Notes: generated by a model not told the origin, from the sequence alone. A DNA stretch of 64,000 bases from Desulfosediminicola flagellatus (GCF_005116655.2 NZ_CP050698.1:3743501-3807500), one strand, 5' to 3'. Positions 16,436 to 25,737 are shown, counted from the stretch's first letter. A program made the numbers and translations.

Positions 16436-18418
16436 TTAAAGACCAATTTTGGAGTCAATTTCATCAATCTGTTCCTGGGCTGTCTCCCACTTACTGTACC
16501 ATCTTTCCAGCCGTCGTTTGCAATCTTCGTACTTTTTACTAGTTTCAGACCAGGCTTTTTCGTCAGTATACAATTCTGGATCAGCCATCAATGCTTCCAG
16601 CTCATCCTTCTCTTCTTCATGTTGTTCAACCTGCTCTTCGGCTTCTTTAACCTGCTTGAGAAGTGGACCGGCCAATTGACTTCTTTTCTGACGTTTTTCG
16701 GCTTCGAGTTTTTTCTGCTCTTTTCTGCTTAATTTGGAGCTGTCGTCATTTTCCTGTACGGTATTGTCCGTATTTGCCGAAGACTGCTCGTGTTCTTTGG
16801 CTCTTTCGGCAATCTCTTCCATCTTTCTCAGGTACTCAGTCACATTCCCTTCAAACAGTGTTACCCGACCATTTTTTACTTCAAGGACCTTATTAGCAAA
16901 ACTATCGACAAAATAGCGGTTATGAGAGACCACAACGATGGTACCGTCATACTGGGCCATTGCTTCCTGCAGAATTTCCTGTGAGCTCATATCCAGATGG
17001 TTTGTCGGCTCATCAAGAAGCATCAGGTTGGCCGGAGTTGCAATCATCTTGGCAAGTGCCAGGCGGCTTTTCTCGCCACCAGAGAGAACAGCAACTTTTT
17101 TATCTACCTCTTCACCGCGAAACAGAAATGCCCCCAGCAAAGAACGCATGCGGGTGATGGTTAAATCTTCACCGCTCAGAGCCATTGTATCTAATGCAGA
17201 AAGTTGAGGCGAGAGCTCCTGGGCCTGATGCTGACCGAAGTAAGTGAGTTTTACATTTGATCCAAGCCTGATAGTACCGCTATCACATTCAATCTGAGAG
17301 GCCAGAATTTTTAAGAGAGTTGATTTTCCAGCACCGTTAACGCCTACCACAGCAACTTTATCGCCACGCTGCAGCTGCATCGTTACATCACGAAATACTT
17401 GCTTTGAATTGTAACTTTTGCTTAACCCTTCCACCATAAGCATATCCCTGCCTGAAGAGGGAGCTGGCGGAAAGCTGAAGTTGATCTGCATTTCATCGTC
17501 ACCAAGTTCGATCAGATCCATTTTATCAATCAGCTTCAGACGACTTTGAACCTGCTTTGCTTTTGTAGACTTAGCACGGAATCGATCTACAAAACGCATT
17601 GTCTGACGAATTTTAGCCTGCTGGTTATCGTAGGCAGCCTTCTCGACGTTTCGCCGTTCTTCTTTATCAGTAAGATAAAATGTATAGTTGCCCTTGTATG
17701 TAGTCAGCTTGCCATAACTGATCTCCCAGGTTGATGTGGTCGCTTTATCGAGAAACGTCCGGTCATGGGAAACAACTACCATCGCTCCTTTATAGGATTT
17801 TAAAAACTCCTCTACCCATGTAAGTGACTCAAGATCAAGATGGTTGGTGGGCTCATCAAGCAGAAGTAAGGATGGTGCCTCAAGTAACATCTTGGCAAGC
17901 TTAAGACGCATCAACCAGCCACCGGAAAAGGTGGAGACAGGTGCGGTCATATCTTCCTGTTTAAAGCCCAGCCCCAGCAATACTTTTTCGATTTTAGAAC
18001 GCATCGAGTAAATATCACTACCGTCCAGCTGATGCTGAATCTCACCCTGACGTTTGAGTAATTGCTGAAAATCTTCGGAATCTGTAGGGCAGTTGCCCAG
18101 CTGTTCATTGAGCTGCTCGACTTCCTCCTGCAGCTTCAAAAGAGCATTAAAGGCAGTCTCGGCTTCTTCATAAAGTGTTCTGCCGGTCAATATTTCATTG
18201 GATTCCTGAGGCAGATAGCCAACGGTGAAATTTTTCGAACGGGTTACTACACCATCGTCGGTTGCAGCAACACCACCCATAATCTTTAAAAGTGTGGACT
18301 TCCCCGCACCATTTACCCCGATAAGGCCGATTCTGTTACCAGAATGAACCTGTATCGAAACATCTTTAAACAGATATTTTTCGCCGAACCGGATATCCAA
18401 ATGATTAACTGACAACAT
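16436..18418 (-). CDS. ABC-F family ATPase (ribosome-associated, Uup/YheS-like)
   Basis: 660 residues with two complete ABC domains and no membrane segment, which defines ABC-F. First Walker A GVNGAGKS at 34-41, with a signature (FSGGWLMRLKLAK) and Walker B ending in LLLLDEPTNHLD. The second domain repeats this (GVNGAGKST, LSGGEKSRLALAK, LMLLDEPTNHLD). The inter-domain linker (about 235-310) is basic and helical, as in factors that reach the ribosomal E site. The C-terminus (about 540-660) is a charged coiled coil, typical of Uup/YheS-type members. Probable role: translation factor or ribosome rescue/protection; the subclass is not certain. It overlaps the stop of the radical SAM gene by 14 bp, so it is likely cotranscribed with rnc and that gene. 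Confidence 0.88.
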   Translation of the reverse strand: MLSVNHLDIRFGEKYLFKDVSIQVHSGNRIGLIGVNGAGKSTLLKIMGGVAATDDGVVTRSKNFTVGYLPQESNEILTGRTLYEEAETAFNALLKLQEEVEQLNEQLGNCPTDSEDFQQLLKRQGEIQHQLDGSDIYSMRSKIEKVLLGLGFKQEDMTAPVSTFSGGWLMRLKLAKMLLEAPSLLLLDEPTNHLDLESLTWVEEFLKSYKGAMVVVSHDRTFLDKATTSTWEISYGKLTTYKGNYTFYLTDKEERRNVEKAAYDNQQAKIRQTMRFVDRFRAKSTKAKQVQSRLKLIDKMDLIELGDDEMQINFSFPPAPSSGRDMLMVEGLSKSYNSKQVFRDVTMQLQRGDKVAVVGVNGAGKSTLLKILASQIECDSGTIRLGSNVKLTYFGQHQAQELSPQLSALDTMALSGEDLTITRMRSLLGAFLFRGEEVDKKVAVLSGGEKSRLALAKMIATPANLMLLDEPTNHLDMSSQEILQEAMAQYDGTIVVVSHNRYFVDSFANKVLEVKNGRVTLFEGNVTEYLRKMEEIAERAKEHEQSSANTDNTVQENDDSSKLSRKEQKKLEAEKRQKRSQLAGPLLKQVKEAEEQVEQHEEEKDELEALMADPELYTDEKAWSETSKKYEDCKRRLERWYSKWETAQEQIDEIDSKIGL

Positions 18419-19412
18419 ATTCTCTACTTCCCCGCGCCCTGTTTTTATCAGGGATAATTATAAATCGATCTTTAAAACCTAATTGCTCTAATCGATGAAG
18501 GTTCATTTTCTTCATGCCAACAACTGCCGATACATCGCGATGAGATATATGTAGCTCAAGTTTCTCACCAACCTTCAATCGATTCAACTGCTGCCGGATC
18601 TGCCGCAGCCAGCCGCGTGATGTGACCAACTCTCCAAATGCCGGATGATATGGCCCGGCTACAACTTGTTGTGAAAGTGTCTCAGAGGGCTGAAGCCCCA
18701 TACGCACTACAGGTATTGCAGCAGCATCAAAAAGCTTTTTAGCTCTTCTGGTCAGAGCAATAGCTCTATTCATTGAAAGAGGTGTATATATACCTTGCCG
18801 GTACATATTCGCAAGCTCGGATCCTTCAACCACAACAGCCGGATACAAACGTATCAGGTCGGGCTGTAATTTTATTGCTTCACGCACAGTTTTAAAAAAA
18901 GACCGTGTTGTATCGCCTGGCAAACCCGGCAACAACTGAACACCTACCTGAATACCGGCCTGTTTTAATAGTCTAACCGCGTATCTACTATCGTCTGCAG
19001 TATGACCTCGTTGTGACAATTGCAGAACGTTGTCGCTTAACGACTGAACCCCCAGTTCCACGGTTTTCACATGCATGTCTTTTAGCCAGTGTGCAATATC
19101 CTCGCTTATACAATCAGGACGGGTCGACATCCTGATTGATTGCACACTGCCATCAGCAATATACGGAGCTACTGCATGCAGCATTCGCCGTTGTTCATTC
19201 TGCTCTATACAGGTAAAGGAACCTCCGTAAAATGCTACCTGGACATCAGTATGGCCGGGACTTCTCGCCAGCCATTGCTCAACCGTATGGGTAATTGCTG
19301 AATTACTCGCATGACTGCCCTTTTCCTTGCCGGATATCGCATGCTGATTGCAAAACAAACATTGATGGGGACAGCCACGATGAGAAATAAATATAGGGAT
19401 CACAAGCCCCAT
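18405..19412 (-). CDS. Radical SAM protein of the Elp3-like type
   Basis: 335 residues. The N-terminal CxxxCxxC motif (Cys14, Cys18, Cys21 in 'GCPHQCLFCNQ') binds the 4Fe-4S cluster that cleaves S-adenosylmethionine. The following core (FYGGSFTCIE, STRPDCI, VELGVQSL, QLLPGLPGDT) matches the Elp3/oxygen-independent coproporphyrinogen-oxidase-like radical SAM fold. It lacks the acetyltransferase domain of true Elp3, so tRNA-modification activity is not established. Neighbours are rnc (3-bp gap upstream) and the ABC-F gene (overlapping downstream), an RNA/translation context. Substrate unknown. Confidence 0.8.
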   Translation of the reverse strand: MGLVIPIFISHRGCPHQCLFCNQHAISGKEKGSHASNSAITHTVEQWLARSPGHTDVQVAFYGGSFTCIEQNEQRRMLHAVAPYIADGSVQSIRMSTRPDCISEDIAHWLKDMHVKTVELGVQSLSDNVLQLSQRGHTADDSRYAVRLLKQAGIQVGVQLLPGLPGDTTRSFFKTVREAIKLQPDLIRLYPAVVVEGSELANMYRQGIYTPLSMNRAIALTRRAKKLFDAAAIPVVRMGLQPSETLSQQVVAGPYHPAFGELVTSRGWLRQIRQQLNRLKVGEKLELHISHRDVSAVVGMKKMNLHRLEQLGFKDRFIIIPDKNRARGSREYVVS

Positions 19413-19415
19413 CTA

Positions 19416-20147
19416 CTACTCCTCATTCTCTTTCAGGCTTTTCAGTGCCGTAGAGGCCGCACGCTGTTCAGCTTCTTTTTTCGAACGCGCTTCACCTGTA
19501 CCAAGCACCTGATCCTGAAAGAGCACAGAAATAGTAAACACTTTCTTATGGGAAGGCCCCTCTTCATTATCAAGCCTGTAGACGGGGCCTTCGTTATGCT
19601 TCTCCTGCAAAACTTCCTGCAAGCGGCTTTTTGCATCAGCGATCAGCATTTCTTCTTTCTTGCTTTCAATTGCTGGTACAAAGAGTCGAGTTACCATCTC
19701 CGTAACAGTTGCATATCCGGCATCTTCAAATACAGCACCAATAACCGCCTCAAAAGCACAGGAAAGAATAGAAGACTTATTACGCCCATGCGATGCGTCT
19801 TCACCTTTGCCTAAAAAGATAAACTCTCCCAGTTCAATCTGTCGTGCCATATTTGCCAGATGCGTTTCGTTCACAAGCGCTGCCCGTAATCGGGTTAGCT
19901 CCCCTTCCCGCATCTCTGGATATTTTTTGTACAATATGTGTCCGACGACCAGATCGAGCACTGCATCACCTAAAAATTCAAGTGTCTCGTTATTATTACC
20001 GGCCTGCGACTGCTCAAAAGCAAAAGAAGAATGTACAAGTGCTTTCTGCAGCAAACGCAGATCGGTAAAGCGATATTCCACGATTTTTTCAAACTCGGTC
20101 AACAGTTCTTTATTACTTCTTACTAATGAATCGATGTCCATCCCCAT
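19416..20147 (-). CDS. rnc: Ribonuclease III
   Basis: 243 residues, normal length. The RNase III signature ETLEFLGDAVL lies at 54-64, and the catalytic acidic residues of the nuclease domain (about 15-150) are present, including the second cluster near 'DAFEAVIGAVFEDAGY'-like sequence (here CAFEAVIGAVFEDAGY). A double-stranded-RNA-binding domain follows (about 165-240: DAKSRLQEVLQEK ... GTGEARSKKEAEQRAA). It cuts structured RNA, including rRNA precursors, in the cytoplasm. First gene of the rnc-radical SAM-ABC-F run. Start: ATG at 20147, with AGAGG about 12 bases upstream; an ATG two codons later is a possible alternative. Confidence 0.95.
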   Translation of the reverse strand: MGMDIDSLVRSNKELLTEFEKIVEYRFTDLRLLQKALVHSSFAFEQSQAGNNNETLEFLGDAVLDLVVGHILYKKYPEMREGELTRLRAALVNETHLANMARQIELGEFIFLGKGEDASHGRNKSSILSCAFEAVIGAVFEDAGYATVTEMVTRLFVPAIESKKEEMLIADAKSRLQEVLQEKHNEGPVYRLDNEEGPSHKKVFTISVLFQDQVLGTGEARSKKEAEQRAASTALKSLKENEE

Positions 20148-20207
20148 TTTTTTTTATTTTCCTCTTGTCAAAATTTCTAACTATGGTAAAAAGGTCTCCA
20201 CGCTTGA

Positions 20208-20283
20208 GGCGGCGTAGCCAAGTGGCTAAGGCAGTGGTCTGCAAAACCATTATTCAGCGGTTCGACTCCGCTCGCCGCCTCCA
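20208..20283 (+). tRNA. tRNA-Cys (anticodon GCA)
   Basis: A 76-base cloverleaf with acceptor stem GGCGGCG/CGCCGCC, D-loop sequence AGTGGCTAAGGC, anticodon loop CTGCAAA (anticodon GCA, Cys), T-loop GTTCGACTC, discriminator U and an encoded CCA (20281-20283). It stands alone, followed 8 bases later by its own terminator. Confidence 0.96.
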
Positions 20284-20291
20284 GATTTTCC

Positions 20292-20329
20292 AAAGGGGTT
20301 ACAGAATTTATTCTGTAACCCCTTTTTTT
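20292..20329 (+). terminator. Terminator of tRNA-Cys
   Basis: A 15-bp perfect stem: 20292-20306 with 20311-20325 (GGGGTTACAGAA / TTCTGTAACCCC flanked by A3 and T7). Textbook Rho-independent terminator. Confidence 0.93.
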
Positions 20330-20336
20330 ATTTCTA

Positions 20337-20362
20337 AAGTATAAACATGTTCGTTTATACTT
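20337..20362. other. Short perfect inverted repeat
   Basis: AAGTATAAAC (20337-20346) pairs with GTTTATACTT (20353-20362). AT-rich dyad in the gene-free stretch between the tRNA and glgP; an operator or degenerate repeat, function unknown. Confidence 0.35.
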
Positions 20363-20439
20363 CCGAGGCGAAGTGCGGTTCTTCTTACCTGATATTGGTT
20401 GGGAGGTCAAGTTTGAGCCTCAATGTGTAAATGCTGCGG

Positions 20440-20490
20440 GCAATAAAAAAAGGGAAGGAGCGCAAATCGCTCCTTCCCTTTTTTTATTGC
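20440..20490. terminator. Very strong bidirectional terminator next to a lost gene
   Basis: A 23-bp perfect stem, 20440-20462 with 20468-20490, with core GGGAAGGAGCG/CGCTCCTTCCC, A7 on one side and T7 on the other, and a 5-base loop. No intact gene ends here. The nearest candidate is the vestigial minus-strand tail at 20506-20601, whose stop is 16 bases away. Confidence 0.9.
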
Positions 20491-20505
20491 TGAAGAAAAG
20501 TTCTG

Positions 20506-20601
20506 TTACTTTTTAGAGGCTCTTCTGCGTCCGATTCCTGCAATACCGATAAAACCGGTACCGAAAAATTCTTTATCTATAAAACAGAATAAGCAATCAC
20601 C
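20506..20601 (-). pseudogene. Vestigial PEP-CTERM-like C-terminal tail
   Basis: A minus-strand open stretch of 31 codons without a start, closed upstream by an in-frame TAG at 20602-20604. Its last 20 residues read FFGTGFIGIAGIGRRRASKK. This fits the end of a PEP-CTERM sorting signal: a Gly-rich hydrophobic helix (FGTGxxGxAGI) followed by an Arg/Lys tail. The Pro-Glu-Pro box and the body of the protein are missing. Together with the orphan terminator at 20440-20490 it looks like the 3' remnant of a deleted exported-protein gene. Confidence 0.55.
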
Positions 20602-20735
20602 CTACAGGACAGCATACTAATCAACTACAGCAACTTCGCCAACATACGCACAGGTCCTGTCAAGAGATACGCACTTCTCCAGATGAGAGAAGCACTCAAT
20701 TTCAAGATAGTTAGGATATTATGAAAGAAGACAGG

Positions 20736-20763
20736 ACGCCCCCGCAAAATTTGCCGGAGGCGT
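20736..20763 (-). terminator. Probable terminator of glgP
   Basis: On the minus strand ACGCCTCCGGCAAA faces TTTGCGGGGGCGT: a GC-rich stem with one bulge about 35 bases after the glgP stop. No long U-tract follows, so efficiency is uncertain. Confidence 0.5.
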
Positions 20764-20796
20764 ATGTCTTTGGCAAGTAAAATTTTAGCAAAGATT

Positions 20797-23295
20797 TTAC
20801 TCCACTTCTATTCCCCAAATCTCTTCAGAATACTCACGGATTGTTCTGTCGGTTGAGAATTTACCCATACGGGCAACATTAAGTATCGCCATCTTAGTCC
20901 ATTTTTCAGGGTCTAGAAAAACATCATTCACTTTATGCTGGCAGTTGAGATATGACTCAAGATCAAGCATGAGCAAATATTGATCATGTGTATCCAAGAG
21001 GCTATCCACTAATGGCTGGAAGAGATTTTTATCTCCCTTACTAAAAGCACCATTGCTAAGACTATCAATAACATTTTGGATATGCTCATTTTCTTTACAA
21101 ACCTGCATCGGGGTTCTGCTCGGGTTCAGCCGTTCAAATTCAGCTTCTTCAGCGGTCATGCCGAATAAGAAAAAGTTTTCTTCACCTACCTCTTCCCGAA
21201 TCTCAATATTGGCTCCATCAAGGGTCCCGATTGTCAGGGCACCATTAAGGGAAAATTTCATATTTCCAGTTCCTGAAGCTTCTGTACCCGAAGTGGATAT
21301 CTGTTCGGATAAATCGGCAGCAGGCATAATCACCTCCGCCTGCGACACATTATAGTTAGGCAGAAAAACTACTTTCAGGCAATTATGAATACGTGGATCA
21401 TTATTCACAACATCAGCAATTGAGTTGATCAGCTTAATTATAAGTTTTGCTCTCCAGTACGTTGGTGCTGCCTTTCCGGCAAATACCGCCACCCTCGGTG
21501 CCATGTTATGGTCCGGATTACGGAGCATATACTGATAGAGATAAATAAGATGCAGGGCATTCAGCAATTGGCGTTTATATTCATGAATACGCTTAACCTG
21601 AACATCAAACATCGCATCAGGATCTACCACGATATCAGTATGCTCCTGAATATATTTTGCCAGTCGTGCTTTATTAGCTATTTTAATCGTCTGCCATTCT
21701 TTACGGAATTCACTATCTTCGGCTAACGGTTCGAGATTTCGAAGTTGATCCAGGTCTGTAATCCAGCCAAACCCCAGATTCCTGCTGATCAAATCTGCAA
21801 GTTCAGGATTGGTCTGCAGCAACCAGCGCCTAGGGGTAATTCCGTTAGTTTTTGAATTGAATTTTCCTGGATAGAATGCATCGAATTCAGGGAAGATCCT
21901 TTCTCGTAAAAGTTGTGTATGCAACGCAGCAACACCGTTTACAGAATGGCTTCCAACTATTGCCAGATGGGCCATACGTACTTTCTTGACCGGGCCCTCT
22001 TCAATAATGGACATCTTACTCAATCTCCCCGGATTATCCGGAAATGCCTGCGCTACACTCTCAAGAAATCTATGATTTATTTGATAAATTATTTCCAGAT
22101 GTCGTGGCAATACTTTCCCGATCAGATCCACCGTCCATTTTTCAAGAGCCTCAGGCATTAATGTATGGTTTGTGTAGGCAAAGGTATTGACTGTTATGTC
22201 CCATGCTTTCTCCCAGCCTAAACCCTCAATATCAAGCAGGATACGCATTAATTCAGGGATAGCGATAGCCGGATGAGTATCATTAAGCTGAACGGCTACC
22301 CTCTCCGGGAACAGATCAAACGATGGGTGTTTCTTTTTGAATCTCCGCAATATATCCTGGAATGTTGCAGCAACGAAAAAGTATTGCTGCTTAAGTCGTA
22401 ACTCCTGACCTGCATAATTATGATCAGGCGGATAAAGCACTTTTGAGATTGTCTCAGAGCTTACTTTAGCCTCAACTGCACCGATATAATCCCCTCTGCC
22501 AAAGTAACTGAGATCAAGCTCACGTGATGCCCGTGCAGTCCATAATCGCATATTGATCACATGATCATTCATATAACCGGGAATCAGCAGATCACATGGA
22601 GTCGCCATAACCTCTGATGTTTTTACCCACTTAGCCCGATAATTCCCCTTCTCATCCTGATAACTAGATACGTGTCCGTAAAAGTGTACAGGAAATACAG
22701 GGACCCTCCTGTCAAATGCCCAGGGAGTCCCGTATCTCAACCAGTTGTCAGGACTTTCAACCTGATGGCCATCTACTAGTTGTTGGAAAAAAAGCCCATA
22801 TTCATACCGTATCCCATAGCCATATGCAGGAATTTTCAAAGTAGCTATAGAATCCATAAAACAGGCGGCAAGTCTGCCAAGACCACCGTTACCGAGGGCC
22901 GCATCCTCTTCTTCTTCACAAATTTCACTCAGGTCGTAGCCAAGGTCCAGAACTGCTTTTTTCACATCATCCATTACCCCGAGATTGATCACACTGTTCA
23001 TCAGGGATCGACCAATCAGAAACTCCAGCGAAAGGTAATAGACGCGTTTTTTGCGTTTGGCATAAAATGTCTTCTGCGTGGCAATCCATTTTTCCACCAT
23101 GATATCCCGCATGGTGTAGGAAAGCGCTCGGGCAATATCCGGAGCCCCTGACCTTTCAGGGTCCCTTCCCTGAAAACTCAATAAATGATGAATGATATTC
23201 TCTTTGATCGCCTCAGCATTGGTATCAAAATGTAATTCTGAACAAGGGTCTTCATCCTGACCGGCTTTTGACAATACTTTTTTCTGCACTTTCAT
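20797..23295 (-). CDS. glgP: Glycogen/starch phosphorylase
   Basis: 832 residues, the usual length. It releases glucose-1-phosphate from alpha-1,4-glucan with pyridoxal phosphate. The cofactor lysine is Lys680 in the motif EASGTGNMKFSLNGALTIG. Other family landmarks are LGNGGLGRLAACFMDS near residue 130 and the 'KRIHEYKRQLLN' phosphate-site segment. Start at 23295, with AGGAG spaced 8 bases upstream. Monocistronic, divergent from the TPR gene. No glycogen synthase or branching enzyme lies nearby; the only other carbohydrate gene in the window is the sucrose-phosphate synthase at 30943. Confidence 0.96.
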   Translation of the reverse strand: MKVQKKVLSKAGQDEDPCSELHFDTNAEAIKENIIHHLLSFQGRDPERSGAPDIARALSYTMRDIMVEKWIATQKTFYAKRKKRVYYLSLEFLIGRSLMNSVINLGVMDDVKKAVLDLGYDLSEICEEEEDAALGNGGLGRLAACFMDSIATLKIPAYGYGIRYEYGLFFQQLVDGHQVESPDNWLRYGTPWAFDRRVPVFPVHFYGHVSSYQDEKGNYRAKWVKTSEVMATPCDLLIPGYMNDHVINMRLWTARASRELDLSYFGRGDYIGAVEAKVSSETISKVLYPPDHNYAGQELRLKQQYFFVAATFQDILRRFKKKHPSFDLFPERVAVQLNDTHPAIAIPELMRILLDIEGLGWEKAWDITVNTFAYTNHTLMPEALEKWTVDLIGKVLPRHLEIIYQINHRFLESVAQAFPDNPGRLSKMSIIEEGPVKKVRMAHLAIVGSHSVNGVAALHTQLLRERIFPEFDAFYPGKFNSKTNGITPRRWLLQTNPELADLISRNLGFGWITDLDQLRNLEPLAEDSEFRKEWQTIKIANKARLAKYIQEHTDIVVDPDAMFDVQVKRIHEYKRQLLNALHLIYLYQYMLRNPDHNMAPRVAVFAGKAAPTYWRAKLIIKLINSIADVVNNDPRIHNCLKVVFLPNYNVSQAEVIMPAADLSEQISTSGTEASGTGNMKFSLNGALTIGTLDGANIEIREEVGEENFFLFGMTAEEAEFERLNPSRTPMQVCKENEHIQNVIDSLSNGAFSKGDKNLFQPLVDSLLDTHDQYLLMLDLESYLNCQHKVNDVFLDPEKWTKMAILNVARMGKFSTDRTIREYSEEIWGIEVE

Positions 23296-23620
23296 TTTTC
23301 TTTGCTCCTGAAAAAGTATGCTCGCCTTTCGGCAGCATCAATATAGGTTGTTTAATGCAGATTTAATGTTCTTTGATTCCTTCTGGCCAAAACACTAGGA
23401 TGCCGTTGCCGCACTGTTTGATTGCTCAGTCATTAATACTAGTCTAACAGCTTATGGCTCCTATACACTTTGCCACTTTTGTTCCGTCACTGTCCAGTTA
23501 TTGTAGCAGACAACACAATTTCTTGATAGTGATGCCACGTTGTGGTATACCCATATTCCATTTCGTGTCTTATCGTAGCTATTTTCAATCGCCTATTACC
23601 CAATAAACCTTGAGGAATTC
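23296..23620. other. Divergent intergenic region glgP / TPR gene
   Basis: 325 bp without a coding region. It must carry promoters in both directions, but I see no convincing consensus boxes or dyads. The right end has a good ribosome-binding site (TTGAGGAATTC, then ATG at 23621). Confidence 0.4.
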
Positions 23621-24205
23621 ATGACTAAGAAAAAGCAACAGCAACCGGTTTTGACATTTGTAATCATTTTTGTGATTGGATTTTTTTGCGGTGCCGGATT
23701 TGCAGTAATAAAGATGGGCTCTGGCAGTACGCCAGGTTCCACGCCACAACAGGCTGCAACACAATCTAATGATACGTCTATCGCAATCAGCAATCTAGAA
23801 GCAGAAGTTACTGCTAATCCTGAGAATTTCAAGGCATGGGTTGATCTTGGACATCGCTATTTTGACAGCAACCAATATGCCAAAGCAATTTCAGCGTATA
23901 CAACTTCCCTGAATTTTCACTCCGGTGATGCTAATCTTCTTACCGATCTTGGCGTAATGTACCGTCGTACTGGTGAGCCGCAAAAGGCAATCGAGTGGTT
24001 CAAAAAAGCTCAGGCCATGAATCCACAGCATGAACCCTCCCGATTTAACGAAGGAATTGTTCGGTATTACGACCTTAAAGACACACAGGGAGCTATTGCA
24101 AGCTGGGAGGAACTGCTTAGAATAAACCCAGACGCAACCGGAGGCAATGGTCAGAAAATCAGTGAATTTGTAGAGCACATAAAAGCTGAACAAGCTCAAA
24201 AGTAA
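23621..24205 (+). CDS. Membrane-anchored TPR protein
   Basis: 194 residues. Lysine-rich start, one transmembrane helix (10-31), a Ser/Thr/Gln linker, then about three tetratricopeptide repeats (about 70-185: WVDLGHRYFDSNQYAKAISAY, LTDLGVMYRRTGEPQKAIEWF, FNEGIVRYYDLKDTQGAIASW). The TPR part faces the periplasm by the positive-inside rule. TPRs mediate protein binding; the architecture resembles NrfG/CcmH-like or Ycf3-like scaffold proteins, but no cytochrome gene is near. Strong Shine-Dalgarno GAGG at 7 bases. It lies 91 bp before metY and may be independent of it. Confidence 0.8.
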   Translation: MTKKKQQQPVLTFVIIFVIGFFCGAGFAVIKMGSGSTPGSTPQQAATQSNDTSIAISNLEAEVTANPENFKAWVDLGHRYFDSNQYAKAISAYTTSLNFHSGDANLLTDLGVMYRRTGEPQKAIEWFKKAQAMNPQHEPSRFNEGIVRYYDLKDTQGAIASWEELLRINPDATGGNGQKISEFVEHIKAEQAQK

Positions 24206-24247
24206 CCATGGCCGTAAATGTGAAATAGATACTGTCATATTTACCCC

Positions 24248-24265
24248 AAAGGCACTGGTGCCTTT
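24248..24265 (+). other. Perfect palindrome before metY
   Basis: AAAGGCAC (24248-24255) and GTGCCTTT (24258-24265) separated by two bases. It lies between the TPR stop and the metY ribosome-binding site; possible weak terminator or operator. Confidence 0.45.
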
Positions 24266-24296
24266 AGACGATAGATTTTTAAAACAAGGACATACT

Positions 24297-25577
24297 ATGA
24301 AATTGGAAACCCTCGCCATTCACGCCGGCCAAACAATTGATCAAGACACCCTCTCACGTGCTGTCCCTGTTTATCGTACCAGTGCCTACATGTTTAAATC
24401 CACTGAACATGCGGCAAATCTTTTCGCACTCAAAGAGCTGGGTAATATCTATACCAGGATAGGAAACCCGACCCAGGCTGTACTCGAAGAACGTATGACT
24501 ATGCTTGAAGGTGGAGCGGCATCTCTTGCCCTATCTTCCGGAACAGCGGCTATATTTTATACCATCATCAACATCTGCCAGCATGGTGACGAAGTCGTCG
24601 CAGCAAACAATCTTTATGGTGGTACAGTCTCACAATTTGATTCTATTTTACCGCAGTTCGGTATTACTGTGCGCATGGTTGACCCTTCTGATCCAGATAA
24701 TTTCAAGGCAGCGATCAACGAAAAAACACGAGCAATCTATTGTGAAACAATCGGCAACCCAGGCCTCAACATGACAAATCTGGATGCACTCTCTTCAATA
24801 GCTCAAGGTGCCAACCTGCCGCTAATTGTCGATTCAACCTTTACCCCTCCAACGCAGCTGCGTCCAATTGAGCATGGTGCTGATGTGGTAATCCATTCTC
24901 TTACTAAATGGCTGGGCGGGCATGGAACAGGTTTGGGTGGTATTGTTATTGATGCAGGTAAATTTGACTGGACCGACCCGAAATTCAGTTTATACAACGA
25001 ACCTGACACATCATATCACGGGCTCAGGTATGCTCATGATCTTGGTGAGATGAATCCCATTGCATTTGCATTACGGATGCGTCTTGTGCCTCTGCGCAAT
25101 CTTGGCGCATGTATAAGCCCAGACAACTGCTGGATGTTTCTGCAGGGGCTGGAAACACTCGCCCTCAGAATGGAAAGGCATTGCGAGAACGCACTGACCG
25201 TAGCCAATTTCCTACAGAACCACAGTGATGTAGATTCTGTTAATTACCCTGGACTTCCCGATTCCACAGGCCATGATATTGCAAAAAAGTACCTGAAGAA
25301 AGGGTTTGGCGGAATGGTCTCTTTCAGTATTCGTGGTGGTCGTGAAGCAGGCAGGAAGTTTATCGACAACCTGCAGCTTTTTTCTCACCTGGCTAATGTT
25401 GGTGATGCTAAATCTCTTGCTGTTCATCCTGCAACGACAACCCACTCGCAACTCTCTTCAGAGCAACTGCAGGCGGGCGGTATTACAGACGGCATGATAC
25501 GCCTCTCAATAGGCATTGAGCATATTGATGATATAATTGCCGATCTGGCTCAGGCTATTACTGCGGCTCAAGTCTGA
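24297..25577 (+). CDS. metY: O-acetylhomoserine sulfhydrylase (aminocarboxypropyltransferase)
   Basis: 426 residues from the ATG at 24297, chosen because AAGGA (24286-24290) is ideally spaced; an upstream in-frame GTG at 24258 lies inside a palindrome and is unlikely. A PLP enzyme of the Cys/Met-metabolism family: start ETLAIHAGQ, 'GNIYTRIGNPT', cofactor lysine Lys204 in HSLTKWLGGHG, and the C-terminal 'HPATTTHSQL' and 'IRLSIGIEHIDDI'. It forms homocysteine from O-acetylhomoserine and sulfide, which suits a sulfide-rich lifestyle. metX, which makes its substrate, follows 393 bp downstream on the same strand. Confidence 0.93.
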   Translation: MKLETLAIHAGQTIDQDTLSRAVPVYRTSAYMFKSTEHAANLFALKELGNIYTRIGNPTQAVLEERMTMLEGGAASLALSSGTAAIFYTIINICQHGDEVVAANNLYGGTVSQFDSILPQFGITVRMVDPSDPDNFKAAINEKTRAIYCETIGNPGLNMTNLDALSSIAQGANLPLIVDSTFTPPTQLRPIEHGADVVIHSLTKWLGGHGTGLGGIVIDAGKFDWTDPKFSLYNEPDTSYHGLRYAHDLGEMNPIAFALRMRLVPLRNLGACISPDNCWMFLQGLETLALRMERHCENALTVANFLQNHSDVDSVNYPGLPDSTGHDIAKKYLKKGFGGMVSFSIRGGREAGRKFIDNLQLFSHLANVGDAKSLAVHPATTTHSQLSSEQLQAGGITDGMIRLSIGIEHIDDIIADLAQAITAAQV

Positions 25578-25613
25578 TGGTGTCGTAAAAAGCCCGATCT
25601 TCTTCATTGTAGG

Positions 25614-25665
25614 TTTTTCACATGAACTCGAAATACCACATGTATTATTGATGTCCTGTGAAAAA
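25614..25665 (+). other. Stem-loop downstream of metY
   Basis: TTTTTCACA (25614-25622) pairs with TGTGAAAAA (25657-25665) around a 34-base loop. Begins 37 bases after the metY stop; a possible terminator or repeat remnant. Confidence 0.4.
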
Positions 25666-25737
25666 TACTACGCCTCATATCTCGGACTTCTCGAAGTCTA
25701 CGCTTATCTGACTTAGCCATCCGATAAGCATAGGCCC

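Noticed and set aside
20208..20283. tRNA-Cys as an integration (att) site
   Set aside because: No integrase gene, no partial tRNA duplication and no mobile-element cargo nearby.
24258..24296. Upstream GTG start for metY
   Set aside because: It lies inside a palindrome with no ribosome-binding site, whereas the ATG at 24297 has ideal AAGGA spacing and matches the family start.
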